Of a stretch of DNA of 64,000 nt, positions 41,770 through 50,424 are shown piece after piece. The stretch lies in contig JBCBAC010000009.1 in NCBI GenBank assembly GCA_038532735.1, positions 1 to 64,000 of the forward strand, given 5' to 3'. Within the stretch, counting starts at the first letter, position 1. Each line of letters starts with the position of its first letter. The notes beneath the pieces are model-generated. The model was given only the letters and a program-made list of their open reading frames with translations. It had not been told where the DNA came from and searched no databases. This DNA comes from JAHTBL01 sp038532735 (GTDB lineage: Bacteria > Pseudomonadota > Alphaproteobacteria > Rhodobacterales > Rhodobacteraceae). The position numbers and the translations under genes were made by a program.

Positions 41770-43680
41770 TTGCTTTTAAAACCGCGCATGATGCTGCCTG
41801 CTGCGGCGGCGATGATCTGCCTTTGGCTTCTCAGTCAGCGACTTGACGCGGTCGATCTGGCAAGCGTCTGGCGTGCCGTCGAAGGGTTAAGCTGGCATCA
41901 ATGGGTGCTGGGCGCTCTTGCGACACTCGGCAGTCTGGCCGCCGTCGGGCGATATGACGTCGTTCTGCATCGCGCGCTCGGCACAGGTGTGCCCGCACGC
42001 GCGGCTGGTCGGGCTGGAATGGTTGCGATTGCGCTCTCCCAGACCATCGGATTTGGTATGGTAAGCGGCGCTTTGGTGCGCTGGCGAATGTTGCCGGGCC
42101 TTTCGCTCTGGCGCGCCACAAAACTGACAGCGATTGTCGCAAGCTCCTTCATCGCTGCATGGGCGGTGTTTACCGCTCTAACGATCCTCGTGACACAACC
42201 TGGCTTTCTGTCACACGAAGCATTGCTAAGCGCGGGCTTCTTGATCGCTGCGGGGGCGGCTTTCTGGGCGCTAAGCCGCGGCTACAGCATTGGCCGTATC
42301 AAGCTGAGCGCGCCAAACGCCCTGATGATCGGGGCGCTTTTGTTCTGGGTTGCAATAGATACCGTGCTGGCCGCCGCCGCACTCTATTGGCTTTTGCCCG
42401 AAGGCACTGCGATCAGCTTTGCGGTGCTGCTGCCCGCCTTCTTGATCGCGTTGGGCATTGGCATGATCTCAGGCAGCCCTGCAGGTCTTGGCGCGTTTGA
42501 GCTGACCTTGCTGGCGCTCCTCCCTGACAGTCTTTTGGCCGAATGCCTCGCGGCGACGCTTGCCTTTCGGCTGATCTATTACGCCGCCCCCGCCGTGATT
42601 GCATTGGTGCCTTTGGCGCGCGGCGGACGTATGCCGCGGGTTGAGGGGGCCGCGTTCACCCTCCGACCTGCTACACAAGGTCTGCCCACTCGCAACAACC
42701 CCGAAGCGGGCGTTTTGCGACAGGATGACGGGCTGGCATTGCGATCACGGCACGCAAGTTGGGGCGTCCGGCAAACCCGTCATACGGTCACGGCACTGGG
42801 ATCCCCGCTTTTTGGAAATCCGGAGGGTGCGCTTGATGTGTTGCGCGACGTCGCGCGGGAGACTGCACGCCTACCGGTCATCTACAAAGCACCGCCGCGC
42901 CTTGCCGCAATTGCGCGCGCAGATGGATGGCACGTCACACGTATCGCCGATGAGGCCATCATGTCGCCGCATGAGTTCAACGTCATTGGTGCATCCCGCC
43001 GCCAGCTGCGCCGCGCCTTGCGCAAAGCGGAGAACGCGGGCGTTCGCACTGAACTCGCGCGTGGCAGCCTGCCGGAAGACGCGATGATCCGCGTTCATCA
43101 AGAATGGGAAGTCCGATCTGGCGCAGAGCGCGGTTTCTCCATGGGGCGGTTCGATTTGCCCTATCTGCATGGCCAACGTGTGTATCTTGCCTATCTCGGC
43201 GATGCGCTGGTGGGCTTTATCAGCCTGCACGCCGCTCCCGACCTTTGGGTTCTGGACCTGATGCGCCAGAGCGAGAACGCTCCGACCGGCACAATGCATT
43301 CCCTGATCTGCCATGCGTTGCAGGATGCCAAACGCGCAGATGTTGCGCAGGTGTCTTTGGCCGCAGTGCCGTGCGCCCCAGACAAAACGACCGGGTTGGA
43401 GCGGTTCATGCGGCATCATATCCAGACGGCGAGCGGGGCCGAGGGCTTGCGTCGCTTCAAGGAAAGCTTCAGGCCGGACTGGCAGCCCCGCTATTTCATC
43501 GCGCGGCGGAAGTGGCATGCTGTGATTGCCAGTTTTGAGATCGCGCAGGCCGTCAGGGACCCGAAAAACATATCGGCGACACAGCCGACCCTTCGCACGC
43601 ACGAAAACGCCCCTCATGAAGATTATGAAAATTATGAAATTGATTCATATCCGCGCGCGTGCGAAACGGTCGTAAAATAA
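41770..43680 (+). CDS. MprF-like lysyl-phosphatidylglycerol synthase/flippase
   Basis: A 636-residue protein with an N-terminal membrane part (about eight helices, 1-290) and a C-terminal cytoplasmic DUF2156 domain (about 330-600) like the aminoacyl-PG transferase of MprF. Stretches include GSPAGLGAFELTLLALLP and GFISLHAAPDLWVLDLMR. MprF proteins add lysine or alanine to phosphatidylglycerol and flip it, lowering surface charge; at 636 residues the flippase part is shorter than in the full 840-residue type. No good ATG exists at the N-terminus: TTG at 41770 is used, with CTG at 41758 or ATG at 41788 as alternatives. Confidence 0.75.
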   Translation: MLLKPRMMLPAAAAMICLWLLSQRLDAVDLASVWRAVEGLSWHQWVLGALATLGSLAAVGRYDVVLHRALGTGVPARAAGRAGMVAIALSQTIGFGMVSGALVRWRMLPGLSLWRATKLTAIVASSFIAAWAVFTALTILVTQPGFLSHEALLSAGFLIAAGAAFWALSRGYSIGRIKLSAPNALMIGALLFWVAIDTVLAAAALYWLLPEGTAISFAVLLPAFLIALGIGMISGSPAGLGAFELTLLALLPDSLLAECLAATLAFRLIYYAAPAVIALVPLARGGRMPRVEGAAFTLRPATQGLPTRNNPEAGVLRQDDGLALRSRHASWGVRQTRHTVTALGSPLFGNPEGALDVLRDVARETARLPVIYKAPPRLAAIARADGWHVTRIADEAIMSPHEFNVIGASRRQLRRALRKAENAGVRTELARGSLPEDAMIRVHQEWEVRSGAERGFSMGRFDLPYLHGQRVYLAYLGDALVGFISLHAAPDLWVLDLMRQSENAPTGTMHSLICHALQDAKRADVAQVSLAAVPCAPDKTTGLERFMRHHIQTASGAEGLRRFKESFRPDWQPRYFIARRKWHAVIASFEIAQAVRDPKNISATQPTLRTHENAPHEDYENYEIDSYPRACETVVK

Positions 43681-43725
43681 CGGCGAAACGCAGTCCTGCG
43701 GCCGCCTTCACTGACGGACCCTCCG

Positions 43726-44742
43726 ATGACGAACGCGCTTAGCACTCTTCTTGAAACCCGCGACTGGCTTTTGGCCGATGGTGCCACTGGCACCAACCTG
43801 TTCAATATGGGGTTGTCATCCGGCGACGCGCCAGAGCTTTGGAATGTCGAGCAAACCGACAAAATCAGCGCGCTTTACAAAGGGGCGGTCGATGCCGGGT
43901 CGGACCTTTTCCTGACCAATACGTTTGGCGGCAACGCTTCGCGCCTGAAGCTGCATGATGCGCAATCGCGCGTGCATGAGCTGAACAAGGCGGGCGCAGA
44001 ATTGGGCCGCGAGGTGGCGGATGCGGCAGGACGCCCGGTGGTTGTCGCGGGGTCCGTCGGGCCCACGGGCGACATCATGGCGCCCATGGGCAGCCTGACC
44101 CACGAGATCGCAGTCGAGATGTTTCACGAACAGGCAGAGGGCTTGAAAGCGGGCGGCGCAGATGTGCTTTGGCTCGAAACAATTTCGGCTTTCGAGGAAT
44201 ACACCGCTGCGGCAGAAGCGTTCGCCCTCGCCGACATGCCCTGGTGCGGCACGATGAGCTTTGACACAGCCGGACGCACAATGATGGGCGTCACCTCAGC
44301 CAGTATGGTGAAGATGGTCGGCAAGCTCCCCACGCAACCCGTGGCGTTTGGCGCCAATTGCGGCGTTGGCGCCTCGGATTTGCTGCGGACGGTTCTGGGC
44401 TTTGCAAGCCAAGGTCCAGACATGCCGCTGATTGCAAAGGGCAACGCAGGTATCCCCAAGTATCACGATGGACATATTCACTACGATGGTACGCCTGAGC
44501 TGATGGCCGATTACGCGTGCCTCGCCCGCGATTGCGGGGCCACGATCATCGGCGGCTGCTGCGGCACCACGCCTGAGCATCTGGCGAAGATGCGCGCGGC
44601 GCTTGAGACGCGCCCGAAAGGCGAACGGCCCGGCCTTGAAGAGATTACCGCTGCATTGGGTGGCTTTTCATCCGAACAGGACGGCACCGAGGACGGCGCC
44701 GCCCCTGCCCGTCGCCCCCGCAGACGCCGCCGTACGGCGTAA
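43726..44742 (+). CDS. bmt: Homocysteine S-methyltransferase (Bmt type)
   Basis: A 338-residue zinc-dependent homocysteine methyltransferase domain protein. The zinc cysteines are readable in FGANCGVGASD (near 212) and IGGCCGTTPEH (near 279); LADGATGTNLF and LTNTFGGNASR mark the N-terminal half. The C-terminus is an Arg-rich tail. It is usually named betaine-homocysteine methyltransferase, but the following corrinoid protein and DUF1638 genes suggest it is the homocysteine module of a split cobalamin-dependent methionine synthase. Confidence 0.88.
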   Translation: MTNALSTLLETRDWLLADGATGTNLFNMGLSSGDAPELWNVEQTDKISALYKGAVDAGSDLFLTNTFGGNASRLKLHDAQSRVHELNKAGAELGREVADAAGRPVVVAGSVGPTGDIMAPMGSLTHEIAVEMFHEQAEGLKAGGADVLWLETISAFEEYTAAAEAFALADMPWCGTMSFDTAGRTMMGVTSASMVKMVGKLPTQPVAFGANCGVGASDLLRTVLGFASQGPDMPLIAKGNAGIPKYHDGHIHYDGTPELMADYACLARDCGATIIGGCCGTTPEHLAKMRAALETRPKGERPGLEEITAALGGFSSEQDGTEDGAAPARRPRRRRRTA

Positions 44743-44781
44743 GCCCTGCAGCCCCGGCGGGGTCGGTCGCAAATCAACCAA

Positions 44782-44811
44782 TGTCGCAATTAAACCACTC
44801 AACCTGCGACA
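44782..44811. promoter_or_regulatory. Inverted repeat before the corrinoid protein gene
   Basis: TGTCGCA (44782-44788) and TGCGACA (44805-44811) form a perfect 7+7 inverted repeat with a 16-base spacer, in the 139-base gap between bmt and the corrinoid protein gene. It could be an operator or an mRNA hairpin; no regulator is identified. Confidence 0.4.
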
Positions 44812-44881
44812 AAAAAGGCATGTTGCCGATAGGAAACGCGCCAATCGAGCTTTCGAGCTGGCCTTGTGAAGGATCGCCACG

Positions 44882-45583
44882 ATGTCCGACGAAGACGATA
44901 TCATTCTGTCTGAACTCAATGATGAAGAGCTTGTTCAACAGATGTTTGATGACCTTTATGATGGTCTCAAGGAAGAGATTGAAGAAGGCGTCGACATCCT
45001 GCTGGAACGCGGCTGGGCTCCGTACCGCGTTTTGACCGAGGCTCTGGTAGGTGGCATGACCATCGTCGGAAATGATTTCCGCGACGGAATTTTGTTCGTT
45101 CCCGAAGTTCTTCTGGCCGCGAACGCCATGAAAGGCGGCATGTCGATCCTCAAACCGCTTTTGGCTGAGACCGGCGCCCCGCGGGTCGGCAAGATGGTGA
45201 TCGGCACTGTAAAGGGCGACATCCACGATATTGGCAAGAACCTTGTCTCCATGATGATGGAAGGCGCTGGTTTTGAAGTTGTCGATTTGGGCATCAACAA
45301 CGCGGTTGAGGCTTATCTGGAAGCGCTTGAGGAAGAAAAACCCGACATTCTTGGGATGTCTGCCCTCCTGACCACAACGATGCCTTACATGAAGGTGGTC
45401 ATCGACACGATGGTCGAGAAGGGCTTGCGCGATGACTATATCGTGCTGGTTGGTGGCGCGCCGCTGAACGAGGAGTTTGGCAAGGCAATCGGTGCAGATG
45501 CCTATTGCCGGGACGCGGCTGTCGCAGTCGAGACGGCAAAGACTTTCGTCGCGCGCAAACACAACCAGATGGCGGCCGGCTGA
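44882..45583 (+). CDS. Cobalamin-binding corrinoid protein
   Basis: A 233-residue methyl-carrier protein. The N-terminal helical cap (1-95) resembles the MetH/MtbC cap with FVPEVLLAANAMKGG; the Rossmann-like B12 domain has the His-on cobalt ligand motif GDIHDIGKN near residue 119, plus GMSALLTTTMPYM and VLVGGAPLNEEFG. AAGGA lies upstream of the ATG. It would pass methyl groups to Bmt. The folate-binding and reactivation modules of a full MetH are not in the window. Confidence 0.92.
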   Translation: MSDEDDIILSELNDEELVQQMFDDLYDGLKEEIEEGVDILLERGWAPYRVLTEALVGGMTIVGNDFRDGILFVPEVLLAANAMKGGMSILKPLLAETGAPRVGKMVIGTVKGDIHDIGKNLVSMMMEGAGFEVVDLGINNAVEAYLEALEEEKPDILGMSALLTTTMPYMKVVIDTMVEKGLRDDYIVLVGGAPLNEEFGKAIGADAYCRDAAVAVETAKTFVARKHNQMAAG

Positions 45584-45630
45584 CCGCAGGATGCCTCCGG
45601 CAGGGATATTTATACAAAGGTGAAAGCCCG
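45584..45630 (+). repeat. Post-stop repeat element, copy 3
   Basis: Immediately after the corrinoid-protein stop the sequence GCCTCCGGCAGGGATATTT is followed by ATACAAAGGTGAAAGC. This matches, with changes, the elements after denD and purC, which share GGATATTT and an A-rich GAA tail. Confidence 0.5.
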
Positions 45631-45665
45631 ATGCGTTTTCGGGCTGAACTGCCCATGAGAGCGCG

Positions 45666-46304
45666 ATGCAGCTGGATGACCATAGCCTCACCCAAGATGG
45701 ACTGGCCGCGAAGACGACCGGCGGCAAGGTGTTGCTTTTGGCATGCGGTGCTCTGGCCAACGAGATTATCGCGGTGATAAAGGCGAATGACTGGCAGCAT
45801 ATGACGTTGGCCTGCCTTCCCGCCATTCTCCACAATCACCCCGAACGGATCGCGCCCGCTGTTGAGGACGCCATCGCCAAACATCGCGCGCAGTTTGACG
45901 ATATTTTTGTCGTCTATGCGGATTGCGGCACAGGCGGGCAATTGCAGGCTGTGTGCGACCGGCTGGGTGTTGGCATGATCGAAGGGCCGCATTGCTATTC
46001 CTTTTTTGAAGGAACGGAGGCGTTTGCCGAGCGTGCCGAGCATGAGTTCACCGCGTTCTACCTCACGGATTTTCTGGTTCGGCAATTTGATGCATTCGTC
46101 TGGAAACCCCTCGGCCTCGACCGCCATCCAGAGCTGCGTGACATGTATTTCGGGCATTACGAGACGCTCGTCTATCAGGCGCAGACCGATGACCCGGCCC
46201 TGACAGCGAAGGCGCAGGAGTGTGCGACCCGTCTGGGCCTGGCCTTTAAACGGCGCTTTACCGGGTATGGCGATCTGGAGACCGCGCTGGCGGCGAAAGC
46301 CTAG
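45666..46304 (+). CDS. DUF1638 domain protein
   Basis: A 212-residue protein of the DUF1638 family, known mainly from gene neighbourhoods of corrinoid methyltransferase systems. Conserved-looking motifs are LLACGALANEI, VVYADCGTGG (near 83), EGPHCYSFFEG (near 110) and MYFGHYETLVY; the Cys/His set could bind a metal. It starts 82 bases after the corrinoid gene and is on the same strand. It may be the third part of the split methionine synthase system. The 3' end overlaps the convergent sufE gene by four bases. Confidence 0.85.
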   Translation: MQLDDHSLTQDGLAAKTTGGKVLLLACGALANEIIAVIKANDWQHMTLACLPAILHNHPERIAPAVEDAIAKHRAQFDDIFVVYADCGTGGQLQAVCDRLGVGMIEGPHCYSFFEGTEAFAERAEHEFTAFYLTDFLVRQFDAFVWKPLGLDRHPELRDMYFGHYETLVYQAQTDDPALTAKAQECATRLGLAFKRRFTGYGDLETALAAKA

Positions 46305-46729
46305 CTCGCGGCGGCCTCGGCAGCGACGGTTCTGATCCGCTCCACCATCGCGCGCACGCCGTTTGAGCGTTGCGCAGACAGGTGATCGTTCAGACCAAGG
46401 CGACCCAGTTCGGCCACCGCATCGACCTTGCTGACCTCACCCACACGGACGCCGCTATAAAGCGCGTGCAGGACAGCAATCAGCCCGCGCACAATCATCG
46501 CGTCGCTCTCACCTTTGAAGTCAAAGGTCGCGTCCGGCCCCTGCCCGTCGATCTGCGGCATGATCCACACTTGTGACGCGCACCCCTCAACCTTGGTCGC
46601 GGGCACTTGCAAGGCGGGATCGAGCCCCTCCATCGCGCGGCCCATGTCGATCACGTGGCGATAACGATCTTCCCAATCGTCCAGAAATTCGAATGTCTCG
46701 GCCAGCTCTTCAAAGCTCTCGGTTGCCAT
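46301..46729 (-). CDS. sufE: SufE family sulfur acceptor
   Basis: A 142-residue protein that accepts persulfide sulfur from the SufS desulfurase for iron-sulfur cluster assembly. The active cysteine is in KVEGCASQVW near residue 50; the N-terminal EELAETFEFLDDWEDRYRHVIDMGR and the C-terminal LGLNDHLSAQRSNG are typical. It is convergent with the DUF1638 gene and divergent from the lipoprotein gene. No other suf gene is in the window. Confidence 0.93.
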   Translation of the reverse strand: MATESFEELAETFEFLDDWEDRYRHVIDMGRAMEGLDPALQVPATKVEGCASQVWIMPQIDGQGPDATFDFKGESDAMIVRGLIAVLHALYSGVRVGEVSKVDAVAELGRLGLNDHLSAQRSNGVRAMVERIRTVAAEAAAS

Positions 46730-46840
46730 TGGATGCTCCTTGGATTTGCCAATGAGGTAAGTTGCTTACCCCGAAAGGTCCAGTCTTGCTTGTCGGGGCG
46801 CGCGGATTGGGCTACCGATCAAGCAAAGGGAGCTGAAGTT

Positions 46841-47311
46841 ATGTCCTCACGTCTGATCGCAACTGTTTTGATCGCCACGCTTTTGGCCGGATGCGGCACA
46901 GTGCGCGAGTCGCGCCTAAACCCGTTCAACTGGTTCGGTGGCTCTCAAGAGGAAGTTGGCTTTGCACCAAACGATATTGTTGAGCGTCTGGATAACCGCC
47001 CCCTGATTGATCAGATCACATCACTGCGGATTGAGCGCGTGCAAGGCGGCGCAGTTGTGCATGCCGTGGGCCTGCCCCCGACCCAAGGCCATTGGGAGGC
47101 CGATCTGGTTCTTGAGAACCGCGGGCGCGTCGATGAAAACGGTGCGCTGGTCCTTCAGTTCAAGGCCTTCCCATCGCCCACCCGGACACGTCAAGGGACG
47201 CAAGCCTCGCGCGAGGTTGTGGCCGGTACATTCCTGTCGGATCAGACGCTGGCCCCGGCCCGCCAGATTACCGTACGCGCGCAGCGCAATGCACGCACCA
47301 GCCGGCGCTGA
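46841..47311 (+). CDS. Predicted lipoprotein of unknown function
   Basis: A 156-residue protein with a lipoprotein signal peptide (lipobox LLAGC, Cys18). The mature part has a short Trp/Phe-rich stretch (LNPFNWFGG) and a beta-rich domain (LRIERVQGGAVVHAVGLPPT, ADLVLENRG). GGGAG lies before the ATG at 46841; the upstream in-frame reading overlaps sufE antisense and is rejected. No family was assigned. It is convergent with rnd, with a three-base gap. Confidence 0.75.
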   Translation: MSSRLIATVLIATLLAGCGTVRESRLNPFNWFGGSQEEVGFAPNDIVERLDNRPLIDQITSLRIERVQGGAVVHAVGLPPTQGHWEADLVLENRGRVDENGALVLQFKAFPSPTRTRQGTQASREVVAGTFLSDQTLAPARQITVRAQRNARTSRR

Positions 47312-47314
47312 TCG

Positions 47315-48472
47315 CTAAAGCTCAATGATTTTGATGTGATGTCCTTTGGCCGTCAGCGCGATTTCCCCAGCGCAAAGACGTAGCGCATCTGCGCCAAAGA
47401 CCTCGTGCCGCCAGCCGCTTAGGGCAAGCAAATCGCGCATTCCGGCAGAGATGGCATCCAGATCAGCGGCCGAGGCAACCAGCTTTTGCGCGACACCTGC
47501 GGTTTCCGCTTTGGCTTTCAGCAATACACGCAACAGATCCGCGAGCGCGGGATTGACCTGCAACTTCTCGCGCGACGTATCGGGTTTCGGGCACTCCTCG
47601 GGCGGGCAATCAAGACCGGCTTGAATCGCGGCCAGAATGCCTTCGGCGATCTCCCCCTTGCGGGCATCACGCAACAGCAACCGGGACCGGCCCAGATCCT
47701 TGAGTGATTTCGGCTTGTTGGAGGCAAGCTCCATCAGCGCGTCGTCCTTATAGACCCGGCTGCGGGGCACATTATTGCGCTGCGCATAGGCCTCGCGGAA
47801 GCGCGCCAATTCGCGGGCTATCGCGAGGAACCGCCCTGAATTCGTGCGGGTTTTCAAACGTTTCCACGCATCTTCCGGCTTGACGACATAGGTGCCGGGC
47901 GCAGTCAGTACCTGCATTTCTTCCTGTACCCATTGCGTGCGTTTGTTCTTGGCCAGCTTGTCGGCCAGAAACTCGTAAATCCCACGCAGATGGGTCACAT
48001 CGGCCAGCGCATAGGTCTTTTGTGCATCCGACAGAGGGCGGCGCGACCAGTCCGTAAAGCGCGACGATTTATCGAGCGGCTGTTTGACGATCTTGCGGAC
48101 AAGCGTCTCGTAACCCACCTGCTCGCCGAACCCGCAGACCATGGCGGCAACTTGGGTGTCGAAAAGAGGTGTCGGGATGATGCCGCCATCGGTAAAGAAA
48201 ATCTCGAGATCCTGACGGGCGGCGTGGAACACTTTGACCACGCTTTCGTCTTTGAAGAGCGCGTAAAGCGGATCGAGCGAGAGATCACCGGATAGCGGAT
48301 CAACCAGCACCGCGTCATCCTCGCCCTCGCCCGGAACGGCAAGTTGAACCAGACAGAGCTGGGAGTAATACGTGCGCTCTCGCAGGAATTCGGTGTCGAC
48401 CGTGACATAATCGAATTGCGCGGCATGGGCGCAAAACGCGGCCAGTTCGGAAGTTGTCGTTAGTGTTTTCAT
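47315..48472 (-). CDS. rnd: Ribonuclease D
   Basis: A 385-residue 3'-5' exonuclease for tRNA 3'-end maturation. The DEDDy residues are readable in VTVDTEFLRERTYY (Exo I), HAARQDLEIF (Exo II) and TYALADVTHL (Exo III, with the tyrosine). The C-terminal half holds the HRDC domain (about 205-290) and a final degenerate repeat. Full length for the family. It is convergent with the lipoprotein gene. Confidence 0.93.
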   Translation of the reverse strand: MKTLTTTSELAAFCAHAAQFDYVTVDTEFLRERTYYSQLCLVQLAVPGEGEDDAVLVDPLSGDLSLDPLYALFKDESVVKVFHAARQDLEIFFTDGGIIPTPLFDTQVAAMVCGFGEQVGYETLVRKIVKQPLDKSSRFTDWSRRPLSDAQKTYALADVTHLRGIYEFLADKLAKNKRTQWVQEEMQVLTAPGTYVVKPEDAWKRLKTRTNSGRFLAIARELARFREAYAQRNNVPRSRVYKDDALMELASNKPKSLKDLGRSRLLLRDARKGEIAEGILAAIQAGLDCPPEECPKPDTSREKLQVNPALADLLRVLLKAKAETAGVAQKLVASAADLDAISAGMRDLLALSGWRHEVFGADALRLCAGEIALTAKGHHIKIIEL

Positions 48473-48573
48473 TGGGTCTTATCGTTGTTCAGAGGCGACC
48501 CCCTCGGAAGCACGATGACCGATTTGGTCCGTCCTGGGAAGAAAATTCGTCTCTTGTTTCTGACAGTTGGCCG

Positions 48574-49179
48574 TTAATCGGCATTGACATTACGTAAACT
48601 TAGCGGCGTTTTCTGGCCCGCAACGAAGCGCTCAAGAACCTGCGGATAAAGCGCGTGTTCCAGCGGCAAAACCCGTGCAGCAAGGCTCCCGGGCGTATCA
48701 TTGGGCACGATATCTAGCATCGCTTGCCCCAGGATCGGGCCATCATCCAAGGCGGCGGTGACCTCGTGCACGGTGCATCCGTGCTGCAAATCACCGGCTT
48801 CCAGCGCGCGCGCATGGGTGTGTAAGCCTTTGTATTTGGGCAACAAAGAGGGGTGAATGTTCAGCATGCGTCCTTCCCACTGAGCCACAAAATCCGCCGT
48901 GAGCACCCGCATGAAGCCCGCCAGACACAGAATATCAGGCTTGGCCTTCGCAAGCGCTGAGCTGAGCGCCGCCTCAAAGGCAGGCCGGTCGCCTTTGAAC
49001 TGGCGGTGATCGACTGCATCCACGGGCACGCCCATCTCGCGGGCTTTTTCCAAGCCGCCAGCGCTTGGGTCGTTGGCAAGAACCAGCACCGGCTCGGCCC
49101 ACCCACCCGATTGCATGGCACGCACCAGCGCCACCATGTTCGAGCCACCGCCCGATATCAGCACCGCGATTCGTGTCAC
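48574..49179 (-). CDS. purN: Phosphoribosylglycinamide formyltransferase PurN
   Basis: A 201-residue formyl-THF-dependent enzyme making formylglycinamide ribonucleotide. The catalytic Asn/His/Asp set is in LNIHPSLLPKYKGLHTH (near 107) and CTVHEVTAALDDGPILGQ (near 135); the N-terminal phosphate loop is ISGGGSNM. The start overlaps the purM stop by four bases (ATGA), as in many bacteria. Confidence 0.95.
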   Translation of the reverse strand: MTRIAVLISGGGSNMVALVRAMQSGGWAEPVLVLANDPSAGGLEKAREMGVPVDAVDHRQFKGDRPAFEAALSSALAKAKPDILCLAGFMRVLTADFVAQWEGRMLNIHPSLLPKYKGLHTHARALEAGDLQHGCTVHEVTAALDDGPILGQAMLDIVPNDTPGSLAARVLPLEHALYPQVLERFVAGQKTPLSLRNVNAD

Positions 49180-50222
49180 GAAAGCGTCCCGAAGTAGCGC
49201 ACGCCTGCGCCCGTCGTCACGGTGCCAAGGCGGATCACTGCTTCGCCTTCGGCTGCAAGCGCGCTTTGTACGGGCTCCACCTGATCGGCATCCACCACAA
49301 GAACCATGCCGATCCCCGCGTTGAAGGTCTTGAGCATTTCAGCGGTCTCGATCCCGCCAACTTGACCTAACCAGCCAAAAACCGGCGGCAGCGTCCACGC
49401 ACCAAGGTCAATCTCGGCCCCCAGCCCCTCTGGCATGACCCGCGGCAGGTTCTCGGTCAAACCTCCGCCCGTGATATGCGCAAGCCCGTGGACGCCCCCT
49501 GCCCGGATCGCGGCCAAAGCCGCCGTCACATATAGCCGCGTTGGGGCGAGCAGCGCGTCGCCAAGCGTGCCATCCGAGAACGGCGATGCCGCATCCCAGC
49601 TAAGGCCAGAGACCTCGACGATCTTGCGCACCAGCGAATAGCCGTTGGAATGCACCCCGTCAGAGGCGAGCCCGAGCAGCACGTCGCCTTCCCGCACGTC
49701 TGCGGGCAGCGCCGTGCCGCGCTGCATTGCGCCCACTGCAAAGCCCGCCAGATCGAAATCGCCCGCGTCATACATGCCCGGCATCTCTGCCGTTTCGCCG
49801 CCGATCAGCGCGCAGCCCGAGCGCGCGCACCCTTCTGCAATGCCTTCAATGATCCGCGCGGCCTGATCCAGTTCCAGCTTACCAGTTGCGAAATAATCTA
49901 GGAAAAACAACGGCTCTGCTCCTTGGCAGACCAGATCGTTGACACACATGGCGACCAGATCAATCCCGATCGTGTCGACATTGCCCGTATCAATCGCGAT
50001 GCGCAGCTTGGTGCCAACACCATCCGTGGCCGCCACCAGAACCGGGTCATCATAGCCCGCCGCCTTCAGATCAAAGAGCCCGCCAAACCCACCCAGACCC
50101 GCCATCACACCGCTACGGTTTGTGCGTTTCGCAGCCGGTTTGATCCGGTCGATCAGCGCGTTGCCTGCGTCGATATCCACGCCCGCATCCGCGTAGGTCA
50201 GGCCGTTCTTTTTCGTGCTCAT
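49176..50222 (-). CDS. purM: AIR synthetase PurM
   Basis: A 348-residue ATP-dependent cyclase converting FGAM to AIR. Signature stretches are LTYADAGVDIDAGN, VAATDGVGTKLRIA, ALIGGETAEMPGMY and HITGGGLTENLPRV. The ATG at 50222 gives the usual MSTKKNGLTY start; a longer reading lacks similarity. It is followed by purN in an overlapping pair. The upstream 120 bases before tRNA-Ile2 should hold its promoter. Confidence 0.95.
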   Translation of the reverse strand: MSTKKNGLTYADAGVDIDAGNALIDRIKPAAKRTNRSGVMAGLGGFGGLFDLKAAGYDDPVLVAATDGVGTKLRIAIDTGNVDTIGIDLVAMCVNDLVCQGAEPLFFLDYFATGKLELDQAARIIEGIAEGCARSGCALIGGETAEMPGMYDAGDFDLAGFAVGAMQRGTALPADVREGDVLLGLASDGVHSNGYSLVRKIVEVSGLSWDAASPFSDGTLGDALLAPTRLYVTAALAAIRAGGVHGLAHITGGGLTENLPRVMPEGLGAEIDLGAWTLPPVFGWLGQVGGIETAEMLKTFNAGIGMVLVVDADQVEPVQSALAAEGEAVIRLGTVTTGAGVRYFGTLS

Positions 50223-50341
50223 GTTGGTCTCCGCATCTCTTGGCGGCCCACTAGCACCCAAGCGCGCGCGAGTCCACGCGGCTTGACCGCAAACCGTCTT
50301 GACGGTCTGCATCCTTCTGCTACTCAGATTTGAACAATTGG

Positions 50342-50418
50342 GGGCCTGTAGCTCAATTGGTTAGAGCAGAGCGCTCATAACGCTTTGGTTGCGGGTTCAA
50401 GTCCTGCCGGGCCTACCA
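50342..50418 (+). tRNA. tRNA with CAT anticodon, probably tRNA-Ile2
   Basis: A 77-base tRNA with acceptor start GGGCCTG, anticodon loop CTCATAA (CAT), T-arm GGTTCAAGTCC and encoded CCA. CAT can read as Met, initiator Met or Ile2. The sequence around the anticodon (GCGCTCATAACGCTTTGG) resembles bacterial tRNA-Ile2, whose C34 is changed to lysidine to read AUA, rather than elongator tRNA-Met. It is convergent with the sensor kinase gene, six bases apart. Confidence 0.85.
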
Positions 50419-50424
50419 CTTTCC

